From assembly GCF_000425585.1 (NCBI RefSeq), contig NZ_AUDS01000031.1:1-39819 (forward strand): a stretch of 39,819 bases of DNA, given 5' to 3'. The notes beneath the pieces are model-generated. The model saw only the letters and a list, made by a program, of their open reading frames with translations, searched no databases and was not told the DNA's origin. A program made the position numbers and the translations under genes. Positions 7,985 to 17,561 of the stretch are shown one piece after another; the first letter of the stretch is position 1, and the number at the start of each line of letters is the position of its first letter. Origin of the DNA: Terrimonas ferruginea DSM 30193. GTDB lineage: Bacteria > Bacteroidota > Bacteroidia > Chitinophagales > Chitinophagaceae.

Positions 7985-9352
7985 ATGAGAACGGTATTCA
8001 GTAAAGCCTGCCTCGGGTTCTTGTTTTTACTTCCATCGGCAGTCAACGCGCAAAATGAATTGCTCCGGCAATACATCGACAGTGCTTTTGCCAACAACAT
8101 TGTACTGGAACAAAAAAACATTTCCCTCGAAAAAGCCAACGCAGCGCTGGAAATCGCGAAGAGCTGGAGCTACCCGGCCGTCAATTTTCAGTTCGGTTAC
8201 CAGACAGCCGATGGCGGCCGCGATATCTACCTCCCGCTCGGCGATCTGCTCAACGGTGTGTATGCAACGCTTAACCAACTCACCGCCAGCAATGCTTTTC
8301 CCCAATTGGAAAATCAACGCATCAACTTTTTACCCAAAAACTTCTACGATGGCCGCATCCGCACCACCCTACCGATCATCAATGAAGACATCCGGTATGG
8401 TAAAAAAATAAGCCGTCAGCAAATAACGCTCAGTGAGATCGAAGTAGACCTCTACAAACGCGAACTCGTCAAGAATATTAAGAGCGCTTATTACCAATAC
8501 CTCACCGCCCAACAAGCCGTTGCTATCTATGAAAGCGCTCTCGAACTCGCACGCGAAGGTCAACGGGTAAATCAGAAGCTACTTGATAACGGCAAAGGCC
8601 TGCACGCTTACCTGCTTCGTTCCAACAGTGAAATTGAACAGGTAAATGCACAGTTGTACCAGGCACGCCAGCAGGTGATCAATGCCCGTGCTTATTTCAA
8701 CCTTTTGCTCAACCGCGAACAAACCGCAGCCATCGACAGCAATTACAATTCAACTGCCGCCCTCGATGAGATACAATCGACATTGATGGCACCTCCTTCA
8801 AACGAACAACGCGAAGAGTTCCGCGCCTTGCGCCAGGCACTCGCCATCAATGAAAATCTCCTGGAGATGAACAAGCGTTTTTATTATCCCAAGTTGAACG
8901 GCTTCCTCGATCTTGGTTCGCAATCGCAGAACTGGCAATTCAACGGACAATCACGCTATTATATGCTCGGTGTGCAATTGGATGTTCCCATTTTTGCCGG
9001 CTACCGGAATAAGTACAAGATCCGCCAGGCTGAACTCGACGCGCGCACATCCCGGCTCAACATAGAACAAACCCGTCAGCAATTACAACTGACCGGCACT
9101 ACAGCGCACAACAACCTGCTGGCTTCCTGGCAATCCTTCAAGGCCACGACCAAACAACTCGAAGCCGCCGCGGCTTATCAACGCCTCATCGAACGCGGCT
9201 ACCGCGAAGGCACCAACAGCTTTATCGAAACCATCGATGCCCGCAATCAATACACACAGGCACAACTTCAGTATAATATCAACCAATACCGTGTACTGAT
9301 TGCTGCTGCTGCACTGGAAAGAGAAACCGCTTCTTTTAATCTGAAAAAATAA
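7985..9352 (+). CDS. TolC-like outer-membrane efflux protein
   Basis: The 455-residue protein starts with a Sec signal (MRTVFSKACLGFLFLLPSAVNAQ). It has the two repeated long-helix/strand halves of the outer-membrane efflux protein family: early ALEIAKSWSYPAVNF, then YYQYLTAQQAV near 170, and in the second half MNKRFYYPKLNGFLDL and YREGTNSFIETIDARNQYTQAQ. It should form the trimeric outer-membrane and periplasmic duct of the tripartite pump. The adaptor gene follows after 5 bp, so the two are co-transcribed. The predicted TetR operator sits at its start codon. Confidence 0.92.
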   Translation: MRTVFSKACLGFLFLLPSAVNAQNELLRQYIDSAFANNIVLEQKNISLEKANAALEIAKSWSYPAVNFQFGYQTADGGRDIYLPLGDLLNGVYATLNQLTASNAFPQLENQRINFLPKNFYDGRIRTTLPIINEDIRYGKKISRQQITLSEIEVDLYKRELVKNIKSAYYQYLTAQQAVAIYESALELAREGQRVNQKLLDNGKGLHAYLLRSNSEIEQVNAQLYQARQQVINARAYFNLLLNREQTAAIDSNYNSTAALDEIQSTLMAPPSNEQREEFRALRQALAINENLLEMNKRFYYPKLNGFLDLGSQSQNWQFNGQSRYYMLGVQLDVPIFAGYRNKYKIRQAELDARTSRLNIEQTRQQLQLTGTTAHNNLLASWQSFKATTKQLEAAAAYQRLIERGYREGTNSFIETIDARNQYTQAQLQYNINQYRVLIAAAALERETASFNLKK

Positions 9353-9357
9353 CTGCC

Positions 9358-10401
9358 ATGCATAAAACCACATCAGCCATTCTTGTGGCGCTTATGAGCA
9401 CTTTCCTCCTGTCGTGTGGCAACGACAAAAAAACAGACCCGATACAGGACGATATCATCCCCGTCCGCATCCTGCCGCTGCAACAGGATTCTTTACGCCA
9501 GGAAGTCAATACTTCCGGTCAGTTTACCACAGACGACGAAACAATTCTATCGTTTAAAAACGGGGGCATCATCAGCCGCATTTTTGTAAAAGAAGGCGAT
9601 GCCGTGAGCCGCGGACAAATACTGGCTACATTAAATCCTACCGAAATCAATGCAATGGCCGAACAGGCTTCGCTGGCTTTGCAGAAAGCACAACGCGATT
9701 ATGAACGCGCACAAAATCTTTACCGCGACAGTGTAGCTACCCTCGAGCAATTGCAAAATGCCAAAACCGCTTATGATGTGGCGCGCCAGCAAAACAGCAG
9801 CGCCGGCTTCAACCGCGTTTATACGGAGATCCGTTCCGTTTCCAGTGGCTATGTGCTTCGCAAATTTTCCAACGAAGGACAGGTGGTTGGTCCCGGTACA
9901 CCTGTATTGCAGATCAATGGTGCCACGCAGGGCAAATGGTTGTTGCGCACAGGCGTAAGCGACATACAATGGGCGATGATTAAAACGGGCGATAAAGCCC
10001 TGGTATCAACCGATGCATTGCCCGGGCAACAATTCCCCGCCCTTGTTTCAAAAAAATCAGAAGGCATCGATCCCATGAGTGGCACGTTCAATGTAGAAAT
10101 CGAGATCACCGGAAAGCCACCTGCAGGACTGGCGGCCGGCCTTTTCGGTAAAGCCGTTATTTATCCCACCCGTATTACCAACGCATGGCCTATCCCTTAC
10201 GATGCGCTGCTCGATGGCAACGGCAATGAAGGTTATGTATTTGTAACCGATGATAACAAAACTGCCCGCAAGGTAAAAGTGCAGATCGCACGCATAGAAA
10301 ATAACCAGGTACTGATCAGCAGCGGACTGGAAAATGTCCGCTCATTGATTATCTCCGGTAGTGCTTACCTGAATGACGGTTCCAAAATCAAAATCAACTG
10401 A
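9358..10401 (+). CDS. RND efflux periplasmic adaptor (HlyD/MFP family), lipoprotein
   Basis: The 347-residue protein has lipobox LLS-C with lipidated Cys20. A barrel-sandwich (lipoyl-like) half begins at about residue 65 (GGIISRIFVKEGDAVSRGQ), followed by a helical hairpin at about 95-145. The second lipoyl half carries VSSGYVLRKFSNEGQVVGPG, followed by a beta-barrel and membrane-proximal domain. The adaptor links the inner-membrane pump to the outer-membrane duct. It is 5 bp after the outer-membrane gene and 13 bp before the pump start. Confidence 0.93.
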   Translation: MHKTTSAILVALMSTFLLSCGNDKKTDPIQDDIIPVRILPLQQDSLRQEVNTSGQFTTDDETILSFKNGGIISRIFVKEGDAVSRGQILATLNPTEINAMAEQASLALQKAQRDYERAQNLYRDSVATLEQLQNAKTAYDVARQQNSSAGFNRVYTEIRSVSSGYVLRKFSNEGQVVGPGTPVLQINGATQGKWLLRTGVSDIQWAMIKTGDKALVSTDALPGQQFPALVSKKSEGIDPMSGTFNVEIEITGKPPAGLAAGLFGKAVIYPTRITNAWPIPYDALLDGNGNEGYVFVTDDNKTARKVKVQIARIENNQVLISSGLENVRSLIISGSAYLNDGSKIKIN

Positions 10402-10414
10402 AACCACACTGAGT

Positions 10415-13400
10415 ATGAAAATAGCGCAATACGCGATAAAGAATTACCAGTTCACACTCATCATGGTGCTCATGATCGTGTCGGTTGGTATTTCCACGGT
10501 ACTGACCATGCCGCGCTCGGAAGATCCCGAACTGAATGCCCCGATGTTTCCCGTAGTAGTAGTGTATCCGGGTACCAGTCCTAAGGACATGGAAGAACTG
10601 GTTGTAAAACCATTGGAAAAAAAATTATACGGCCTCGATAATATCAAGCGCATCAAAACCAGCATTCACGATGGTCTGGCCCTGCTGTTTGTTGAATACC
10701 GTTTCAACAGCAACGTAGACGACAAATACCAGGAAGTGGTGCGGGAAGTAAGCGCCATGCGATCGCAGTTGCCGCCCGACCTGTACAGCATCGACGTACA
10801 AAAAATCGATCCGTCGAATGTGAACATCCTGCAGATGGCGCTGGTGAGCGAAAATGCACCGCGTGATAAATTACGTAAAGCCGCCGAAGACCTGGAAGAG
10901 GTATTGGAAAAAATCCCCTCGTTGAAGAATGTGGAAATACAAGGCATTCCCGATCCTACCATCCGCGTAGACCTTGCCCTGGATAAACTGGCGCAACTGC
11001 ATCTGCCGGTAACCGTTGTGGCCGGGGCACTCCAGGGCGAGATCACCAATATCCCCGGCGGCAGCATCAACGAAGGCAGCAAGTCTTTCAACATTAAAAC
11101 CAATGGTACTTATCAGAGTATCGGAGAAATTGAAAACACGGTACTGGCCACAGGCACAGGCCGTACGATCTTTCTGAAAGATGTGGCGAAAGTTTATTTT
11201 GATTACTCGCAGGAGAAACACATTACGCGGTTGAATGGCCACCGTTGCATCACGATCATAGCCGCTTTGAAAAAAGGAGAAAATATTTCTACCGCACAGA
11301 AAGAATACCTGAAGCCGATCAATAATTTCAAGGAGAAATTGCCCGCCAACATGGACCTGGTCTTACACTTCGATCAGGCCGATAATGTCAATAGCCGGCT
11401 GGGGCACCTGGGAGTCGATTTTATGATCGCGATCGGCCTGGTGTTACTGACCCTGCTGCCATTGGGCATGCGTGCTTCACTCGTTGTGATGATCGCAGTG
11501 CCGCTTTCACTCGGCATCGGTATCATTTTTATCAATATGCTGGGCTATAACCTCAACCAGTTGAGTATTGTGGGGCTGGTAGTGGCCTTGGGTCTGCTGG
11601 TGGACGACAGTATTGTGGTAGTGGAAAATATCGAGCGGTGGATGCGCAATGGCCATTCCCGATTGGAAGCAACATTGAAGGCAACAAACCAGATCGGTAT
11701 GGCCGTGCTGGGTTGTACCGCCACCCTGATCATCGCATTCATGCCTCTGGCCTTTATGCCGGAGTCGAGCGGTGAATTTATCCGCAGTCTTCCGGTAGCG
11801 GTGATCGCCACCATCTTTGCCTCGATGATCGTGGCACTGACGATCGTCCCTTTCCTGTCGAGCCGTTTGCTGAAACCACATGCCAATGAACACGGCAACT
11901 TTTTCCTGCGCGGATTGCAAAAACTCATTCATGGTACTTATGCAAAACTGCTCGACCGTGCCCTGAAACATCCCTGGAAAACGCTCGCCGTAGGTGCGGC
12001 GATCTTTGTCGGTTCGTTGCTGCTGATTCCTGTTATCGGATCGAGCCTCTTCCCCGCTTCGGAGAAACCGCAATTCCTGATCGACATCACGGCACCGCTG
12101 CAGTCAAATATTTATCATACCGATTCGCTGACGAAGCAAATTGAAAAAGAACTGCGCAAAATTCCGGAGATCCGGTACTTCGCATCCAATACCGGCAAAG
12201 GCAATCCGCGTATTTATTACAACGTGAACCAGCAAAATGAACAAAGCAATTTCGCTGAGATCTTTGTACAACTGCAACCGGATGTACGTCCTGATAAAAA
12301 AATAGCGATCATTGAAATGCTCCGCAACCGGTGGACACCTTACCCGGGGGCAAAAGTGGAAGTAAAGAATTTTGAACAGGGACAACCGATGATCTCTCCG
12401 GTGGAAGTACGGTTGCTGGGAGAAAATCTCGATACACTCAGCAAACTGGCTTCCGAAGTGGAAACCTTACTGAAACAAACCGAAGGCACCATTTATGTAA
12501 ACAATCCCATCCGCAACCTGAAGTCTGATATCCGTGTATTTATCAATAAGGAAAAAGCGCAGATGCTGGGTGTACCGACTGTCAACATCACGCGTACCGT
12601 GCGGATGGCCGTAGCAGGCTTCCCTGTCGGCAATTTTACCAATCCCAACCGTGATAACGATGATTATACGATCGTGTTGAGTGTGCCGGGCAAGTCCTAC
12701 CCCGACCTTACCGTGTTTGACAACTTGTATGTAAACAATGTGCAGGGAAAAGCCATTCCGCTGAATCAACTCGCAACAATCGGCATGGAAACTTCACCCT
12801 TGCACATCAATCACTTCAATAAAACGCGGACAGTATCGGTTACTGCTTTCGTCCGCAAAGGTTACCTGAACTCCGAAGTGATCGACGCGGTAATAGCCAA
12901 ACTGAATCAGAAAAAACTACCCGATAACTACCGTTATGAAATGGGTGGCGAAGTAGAGGGCAAAAGTGAATCTTTCAGCGGGTTTGGCAAGATCATTCTC
13001 GTGACCGTGTTCATGTTCATTGCCGTGCTGGTATTACAGTTCCGCACGTTCAAGAGTACGCTCATCGTATTGTCGGTTATTCCGTTGGGTATTGTTGGTG
13101 CTGTGCTGGCATTGCTGGTCACCGGCAATTCATTATCCTTTGTAGCAACAATCGGCATTGTGGCACTCGCGGGTATTGAAGTAAAAAATACGATCCTGCT
13201 GGTTGACTTTACGAATCAGTTACGGGCAGAAGGCAAACCGTTAATGGAAGCGATCGAAGAAGCGGGTGAAGCAAGATTTCTGCCGATCATTCTCACTTCC
13301 CTGACAGCGATCGGGGGCTTGTTACCGATTGCCCTGTCGAGCAATCCGTTGATCTCACCGCTGGCGATTGTGATGATCGGAGGTTTGATCAGCTCTACGT

Positions 13401-13480
13401 TGTTGTCCAGAATCGTAACGCCGGTTATTTATAAATTGATGCCGCCGAAGGTGGAGGTAAAAGTAAAACAGCCGTTGTAA
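10415..13480 (+). CDS. RND multidrug efflux pump, AcrB/HAE1 family
   Basis: The 1021-residue protein has the family's normal length: 12 membrane segments and two large periplasmic loops. The proton-relay pair Asp397-Asp398 lies in GLLVDDSIVVVENI of TM4, and the partner Lys in GIEVKNTILLVDF of TM10. YPGTSP near residue 51 is the usual start of the first porter domain. It exports hydrophobic compounds or drugs using proton influx; the substrate cannot be read. I use ATG 10415 (MKIAQYAIKN), 13 bp after the adaptor stop; an ATG at 10373 lies inside the adaptor gene. The TAA is part of a family ii heptamer array. Confidence 0.95.
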   Translation: MKIAQYAIKNYQFTLIMVLMIVSVGISTVLTMPRSEDPELNAPMFPVVVVYPGTSPKDMEELVVKPLEKKLYGLDNIKRIKTSIHDGLALLFVEYRFNSNVDDKYQEVVREVSAMRSQLPPDLYSIDVQKIDPSNVNILQMALVSENAPRDKLRKAAEDLEEVLEKIPSLKNVEIQGIPDPTIRVDLALDKLAQLHLPVTVVAGALQGEITNIPGGSINEGSKSFNIKTNGTYQSIGEIENTVLATGTGRTIFLKDVAKVYFDYSQEKHITRLNGHRCITIIAALKKGENISTAQKEYLKPINNFKEKLPANMDLVLHFDQADNVNSRLGHLGVDFMIAIGLVLLTLLPLGMRASLVVMIAVPLSLGIGIIFINMLGYNLNQLSIVGLVVALGLLVDDSIVVVENIERWMRNGHSRLEATLKATNQIGMAVLGCTATLIIAFMPLAFMPESSGEFIRSLPVAVIATIFASMIVALTIVPFLSSRLLKPHANEHGNFFLRGLQKLIHGTYAKLLDRALKHPWKTLAVGAAIFVGSLLLIPVIGSSLFPASEKPQFLIDITAPLQSNIYHTDSLTKQIEKELRKIPEIRYFASNTGKGNPRIYYNVNQQNEQSNFAEIFVQLQPDVRPDKKIAIIEMLRNRWTPYPGAKVEVKNFEQGQPMISPVEVRLLGENLDTLSKLASEVETLLKQTEGTIYVNNPIRNLKSDIRVFINKEKAQMLGVPTVNITRTVRMAVAGFPVGNFTNPNRDNDDYTIVLSVPGKSYPDLTVFDNLYVNNVQGKAIPLNQLATIGMETSPLHINHFNKTRTVSVTAFVRKGYLNSEVIDAVIAKLNQKKLPDNYRYEMGGEVEGKSESFSGFGKIILVTVFMFIAVLVLQFRTFKSTLIVLSVIPLGIVGAVLALLVTGNSLSFVATIGIVALAGIEVKNTILLVDFTNQLRAEGKPLMEAIEEAGEARFLPIILTSLTAIGGLLPIALSSNPLISPLAIVMIGGLISSTLLSRIVTPVIYKLMPPKVEVKVKQPL

Positions 13481-13579
13481 GTTTTAAGTAATAAGTATAA
13501 TCAATTCTTTGCGACTTTGCCGCTTATGTAGCTTTGCGTGAACTGTATTGGCTGTTTCATTGGCGATTGGCGATTCACG
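13466..13579 (-). repeat. composite heptamer element between the RND pump and enoyl-CoA hydratase
   Basis: In plus coordinates, the conserved flank AAACAGCCGTTGTAAGT (13466-13482) leads into family ii units GTNNTAA at 13474-13494. A centre of about 60 bp follows, then three family i-like units ATTGGCG, ATTGGCG, ATTCACG at 13559-13579. The first array unit is the last codons and stop of the pump gene. Confidence 0.7.
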
Positions 13580-13589
13580 CCTATTTTTG
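13559..13589 (+). promoter_or_regulatory. promoter of the enoyl-CoA hydratase gene
   Basis: ATTG (13559-13562) is followed by 19 nt and then TATTTTTG (13582-13589), a full TAnnTTTG. The -33 ATTG is the first base block of the family i array. The ATG is 17 nt after the -7 box. Confidence 0.6.
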
Positions 13590-13606
13590 TAAAAAACACG
13601 ATAGCT

Positions 13607-14386
13607 ATGTACCAGACACTTCTTGTTTCCCTGGAAGAACATATATTGACCGTTACCATCAATCGTGCCGACAAACTGAATGCGTTGAATAAATCGGTGA
13701 TCGGAGAGTTGGGAAAAGTATTCGATGATGTGTACAGCAACCCTGATATCAAAGCGGTGATCCTGACCGGCAGCGGCCCCAAGTCGTTTGTTGCGGGTGC
13801 CGATATCAGCGAATTCAGTAGCCTGGATGCCAAAGGTGGTGAGGCTTTGGCGCGTCATGGACAGGAAACAGTGTTTGACCGTATAGAGCGTTGTCCCAAA
13901 CCCGTTGTGGCGGCCGTGAATGGTTTTGCCCTGGGAGGTGGTTGCGAACTGGCGATGGCCTGTCATTTCAGACTGGCTTCAGCAACAGCGCGTTTCGGTC
14001 AGCCCGAAGTGAACCTTGGCCTGATTCCGGGTTATGGCGGTACGCAGCGCTTAACGCAATTGATCGGCAAAGGCCGCGCAATAGAAATGTTGTTATCTGC
14101 CAACATGATCGATGCTGCCACGGCACATCAGTACGGCCTGGTCAATCACGTAACAACCGCAGAAGAATTATTGCCCACAACAAAAACCATTCTTCAGACG
14201 ATATTGAGCAAAGCGCCACTGGCCGTTGCCGGCTGCATTGAAGCGGCCAATGCTGTGTATGACGAAAAAGTAAATGGTTACGATACAGAAATCCGTTTGT
14301 TCGGCGAACTGTTTGATACTGCCGATGCGAAAGAAGGCATTGCGGCGTTTCTGGAAAAAAGAAAAGCGGCTTTTCAAGCCAAGTAA
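13607..14386 (+). CDS. enoyl-CoA hydratase/isomerase (crotonase family)
   Basis: The 259-residue protein has the crotonase fold markers: NRADKLNALN at 19-28, AGADISEF for the oxyanion region (about 63-70), GFALGGGCELAM with Glu114, and GQPEVNLGLIPGYGG with Glu134. The two glutamates are spaced as in true hydratases, so it should hydrate 2-enoyl-CoA in fatty-acid or amino-acid breakdown. The start is the ATG at 13607, after a good promoter; an earlier ATG at 13538 lies upstream of the -7 box and is rejected. It may work with the acyl-CoA mutase subunit at 6688, but they are not in one operon. Confidence 0.93.
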   Translation: MYQTLLVSLEEHILTVTINRADKLNALNKSVIGELGKVFDDVYSNPDIKAVILTGSGPKSFVAGADISEFSSLDAKGGEALARHGQETVFDRIERCPKPVVAAVNGFALGGGCELAMACHFRLASATARFGQPEVNLGLIPGYGGTQRLTQLIGKGRAIEMLLSANMIDAATAHQYGLVNHVTTAEELLPTTKTILQTILSKAPLAVAGCIEAANAVYDEKVNGYDTEIRLFGELFDTADAKEGIAAFLEKRKAAFQAK

Positions 14387-14387
14387 A

Positions 14388-14463
14388 AATTCAAAAGTCA
14401 AAATTCAAAAATTTGTGCAGAAGCGTTTCTGTTCTTTTTGAATTTTGACTTTTTACTTTTGAA
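14388..14463. repeat. fold-back pair of family iii heptamer arrays between convergent genes
   Basis: Three AANTCAA units (14388-14408) and four TTTTNAN units (14436-14463) face each other and can pair into a long AT-rich stem. The centre holds a small CAGAA-gcg-TTTCTG palindrome (about 14417-14431). The position between two stop codons suits a bidirectional terminator. Confidence 0.7.
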
Positions 14464-14470
14464 TTTCTTG

Positions 14471-15559
14471 CTACTTCAGGAAGCCTTCAACCAAAGGAGC
14501 CACAAGGTGCGGCGCCTTGAACTGATAGCCCAGTACTTTTGCGAAGGTTGCTGCCATCTGTTGCAACAACAGCGGTTGGCTGTTGCGCTGTTCCCCTCCC
14601 GCGGCTACACCTTTGCCCCAGCCGGCTACCCAGATCTCTGAAGCATCCTGCACACCCGATCCATGATCCGTCCATTGACGTTTGATGATATCACCACGGC
14701 CATGATCTGTTGTTAAAAAGATGGCTGTTTTATTTTTATACTGCGGATCATTTTGAATAAAAGTCCATAACTCCTGCAGCCATTTATCGACTTGTTTTGC
14801 GGCATCCAGGTAAGAACGATACTTGCCGGCATGCGCCCACTCATCTGTTTCTCCATAACCGATATACAATACCCGCGGCCGTTTTTGCTGAAGGTATTGT
14901 AGCGCGGCATAATGGGTAAATACATCAAGACATTCCGCATCACCCCATGGCCGGTAGCTATCGCGCAGCATGCGATGCAACAACAATTGGTTGGGGGTCA
15001 GACTTTTTCCTGTCAATGTATCAAATGCGGAAATCACCGGGAAACCCACACGTGATTGGGCTAATATCCTGTCAAAAGCATTCCATGCGCCAAATGCCGC
15101 AACCTTTCCTTTAAAACCAGGTTGATGGTGTAAAAATTCAAGGACGTGGAGGTTGGGATTTTCGGGATACCCATTGCTGTTGATAGCGGTATCAACAAAA
15201 CCCGTGAGCAGTTCGCTATAGCCAGGGTAGCTGAACCAATAAGGATTGGCATTGTTGGCTTTGCTGCCGGCAAGGCGGTTGCCGTAAAGGCGTCCTTCTT
15301 TTTCCATCAGCGACCAAAGAAACGGCATCAGTTTCTTTCTCCGCTCCTTTGCATCGGCATGCCAGTAGTGGGCAAAAATATACGCGCTGTCTTCTTCGTT
15401 GAAGGCGGGGTCGCGGGCCAGTGCGGTATCCATTCCACCAAATACCTCCTGCCAGCGCAGGCCGTCGGTAGTGATAATGATCAGGTTTTCGGCGGTGCGT
15501 TGTGCAGAGGCAAAAGAACAGCCAACTACCATTGCCTGGATCAGGTAAAAAAGGCGCAT
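14471..15559 (-). CDS. secreted alkaline-phosphatase-superfamily hydrolase (sulfatase/phosphodiesterase-like)
   Basis: The 362-residue protein starts with a Sec signal (MRLFYLIQAM...FASAQ). Metal ligands of the alkaline phosphatase superfamily are visible: Asp32 in TTDGLRW, Asp239 and His243 in GETDEWAH, Asp285-His286 in TTDHGRG and His299 in TDHGSG. The nucleophile region is YWFSYPGYSELLTG (Ser110 or Ser115). There is no CxPxR sulfatase signature, so a phosphatase or phosphodiesterase is more likely than a classical sulfatase. The substrate is unknown. It is the gene after the histidine kinase on the same strand (80-bp gap), so read-through from that cluster is possible. Confidence 0.82.
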   Translation of the reverse strand: MRLFYLIQAMVVGCSFASAQRTAENLIIITTDGLRWQEVFGGMDTALARDPAFNEEDSAYIFAHYWHADAKERRKKLMPFLWSLMEKEGRLYGNRLAGSKANNANPYWFSYPGYSELLTGFVDTAINSNGYPENPNLHVLEFLHHQPGFKGKVAAFGAWNAFDRILAQSRVGFPVISAFDTLTGKSLTPNQLLLHRMLRDSYRPWGDAECLDVFTHYAALQYLQQKRPRVLYIGYGETDEWAHAGKYRSYLDAAKQVDKWLQELWTFIQNDPQYKNKTAIFLTTDHGRGDIIKRQWTDHGSGVQDASEIWVAGWGKGVAAGGEQRNSQPLLLQQMAATFAKVLGYQFKAPHLVAPLVEGFLK

Positions 15560-15639
15560 GCGGAAGTTTTAGAAGCTAAAAATAAACAATCGGGGGCAGT
15601 TTCGATGTTGTAAAAAGCTCCCGGGCTTCGGGCTCCGGA

Positions 15640-17550
15640 TCACACTGCCCGATGGGGCATATTCGTGTTTAGTTCTACCATTGCTTTCGTGCCGCCGTAA
15701 TTTCTTTTTGTAATCCTGAAGTTGCCGCCTATCGACTCCAGGCGTCGTGTTATACTGTATAGTCCGTGGTTGCCGGAGTCCGTCGTGTCTTCGTATCCTA
15801 TTCCATCATCCGTTACTTCGATCTGCAGGCCATTGGTATATTGGAAAACGATTCCGGCATTTTGCGCCTGGGAATGTTTGATAATATTGTTGACCAGTTC
15901 CTGGATCACTCTGAACAGCATCAGTTGCAATTGTTGTGAGAGGTGATGTGCGTTACTGTTTTTATCCACTACCGAAATAGTCAGCAGCCTGGCTTCATTG
16001 ATTTCACTGGCAAACTGCTCGGTGGCTTTAATTATTCCTTCTTTTTCCAGTACGGAAGGAAGAAGGTTGTGGGCGATGTGCCGGACGTCGGCATGCGTAT
16101 TTTCCAAAATCCCTTTGACTTTCGAAAGCTGTTCCATGCGTTTTTCCTGGGGAAGGTGTGGAATAGACTCCAGGCTCATTTTGGCTGCGCCGATCATGGC
16201 GGCAACACCGTCGTGCAGTTCATGCGAAATGCGGTTACGTTCACGCTCCTCCCCTAAAATAAATGCGTTCAGCATGGCGTTGTCCTTTTCCTGCCGCAAC
16301 TGTTTCAATCTCAACTTTTGTGTTTTCCTGTTGTAGATGAAAATACCGCCCAGTAGTGAGGCCAGCAATGCGCCGCCTAAAATTGCATACAGCAGTTTTG
16401 ACTGCTGTTGCTGGATCTTCAATTCCTGGGCTCCTATCTGCTTTTCTTTCTTCTCCGTTTCGTATTTCGTCTGGTACTCGTGCAGGAGTTGCTGGTTGCT
16501 GATCACATTTAAAGAATCTTTGATCAACACATACTCTCTGAGGTATTGGGCCGAAAGTTTATAATCACCGCTTTCATTTGCTATTAATCCAAGATGTCTG
16601 ATGGCTTCTGTATAGTCGTGGTCAGCCGGATTTTTTTCCATCAACCTGACGGCTTCCAGTAAATTTTCCCTGGCTTCGGTATAGCGTTTCATTTCACCTA
16701 AAAGCACTCCTTTCATCATTTGAGCTTTTGCCACATAGTTGGACCGGCCGCTTTTACGGGCAAGTTCCAATGATTGGTTCAGGTAATGGAGTGCGGAATC
16801 GGGCCGGGTGCCCGATAGGTTGGCGCCCATGACATAGTTACCATACACCTGTGCTGTAATGCTTTTAGCTTTCTGTCCCCAATCGATGGCCCTGGCGGCC
16901 CAGAGCATAGAAGAGTCGAGCTTTCCCAGTTCATGATAGCAGGTGGCCAGGTTGCCCGCCAGAACAGCTACGCGGCTGTCTTCAAGCACATCCAGTTCCT
17001 TTAACTCGTTAAATGCCAGTAAACAATACTGAACAGCAGACCGATAATCCTCAACCGTCATATAAATTGAGGAAAGATTCATTTTTGCAAAGGCAGAGGA
17101 CTTCTTATTTCCTGTTTTGTCTATGACTTCAATATTTTTTTTTACATAAGCAATAGTAGAATCAATTTTACCCATATAGTAAAAGTTCATCGCAGCGCTA
17201 TTCAGGATTTCTGCGTCGAGATGCTTCACGCGCATATCTGTATAATTCATTTTCTCCAGAGATGCGGTGGCACGATTGAGAAAATACTGTGCTGAATCGA
17301 ATTTTTCCAGGTAAGAATAGGATTTCGCTATTTCAACTTCTATGCATCCCGGGCAATTTCCATTTGATTGCCGGGGTAGGCGGTAGGCTTCAAAGAGATA
17401 AGCGATACAATTTTCGCCACCTTCGGTCCAGCATCCGGTACCTTTCATCACCAGTTCCTTACTTTTTCCGGAAAGAAGGTCCCAGTAGCCCTGGGCATAC
17501 AAATGAGTTGCTGCCGGCAGCAGCAGAAAAAATATAATAATTCTCTTCAT
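15640..17550 (-). CDS. TPR-containing sensor histidine kinase (HisKA_3/NarL type)
   Basis: 636 residues. A Sec signal (residues 1-19) is followed by a predicted periplasmic region of TPR-like helical repeats (about 70-350), a coiled linker and one membrane segment at 386-406. The cytoplasmic HisKA_3 box ERNRISHELHDG has phospho-acceptor His446. The HATPase domain has ELVNN (Asn554/555) and DDGIG (581-585). The kinase should phosphorylate the adjacent LuxR-type regulator, whose gene ends 11 bp upstream. TPR sensors of this kind sense through protein contacts; the nearby lipoproteins and OmpA-like protein are plausible partners, which is inference. Confidence 0.93.
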   Translation of the reverse strand: MKRIIIFFLLLPAATHLYAQGYWDLLSGKSKELVMKGTGCWTEGGENCIAYLFEAYRLPRQSNGNCPGCIEVEIAKSYSYLEKFDSAQYFLNRATASLEKMNYTDMRVKHLDAEILNSAAMNFYYMGKIDSTIAYVKKNIEVIDKTGNKKSSAFAKMNLSSIYMTVEDYRSAVQYCLLAFNELKELDVLEDSRVAVLAGNLATCYHELGKLDSSMLWAARAIDWGQKAKSITAQVYGNYVMGANLSGTRPDSALHYLNQSLELARKSGRSNYVAKAQMMKGVLLGEMKRYTEARENLLEAVRLMEKNPADHDYTEAIRHLGLIANESGDYKLSAQYLREYVLIKDSLNVISNQQLLHEYQTKYETEKKEKQIGAQELKIQQQQSKLLYAILGGALLASLLGGIFIYNRKTQKLRLKQLRQEKDNAMLNAFILGEERERNRISHELHDGVAAMIGAAKMSLESIPHLPQEKRMEQLSKVKGILENTHADVRHIAHNLLPSVLEKEGIIKATEQFASEINEARLLTISVVDKNSNAHHLSQQLQLMLFRVIQELVNNIIKHSQAQNAGIVFQYTNGLQIEVTDDGIGYEDTTDSGNHGLYSITRRLESIGGNFRITKRNYGGTKAMVELNTNMPHRAV

Positions 17551-17561
17551 AGTTGAAGTTT

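Noticed and set aside
10373-10414. RND pump starting at ATG 10373
   Set aside because: It lies inside the adaptor gene; ATG 10415 gives the standard N-terminus before the first membrane helix.
14471-15559. Classical sulfatase
   Set aside because: The CxPxR/SxPxR modification signature is absent; only the alkaline-phosphatase-superfamily metal ligands are seen.
15610-15639. Terminator for the histidine kinase gene in the CCCGGGCTTCGGG sequence
   Set aside because: Only a 4-bp stem pairs cleanly; it may be a decayed relative of the GC palindromes but does not support a terminator call.
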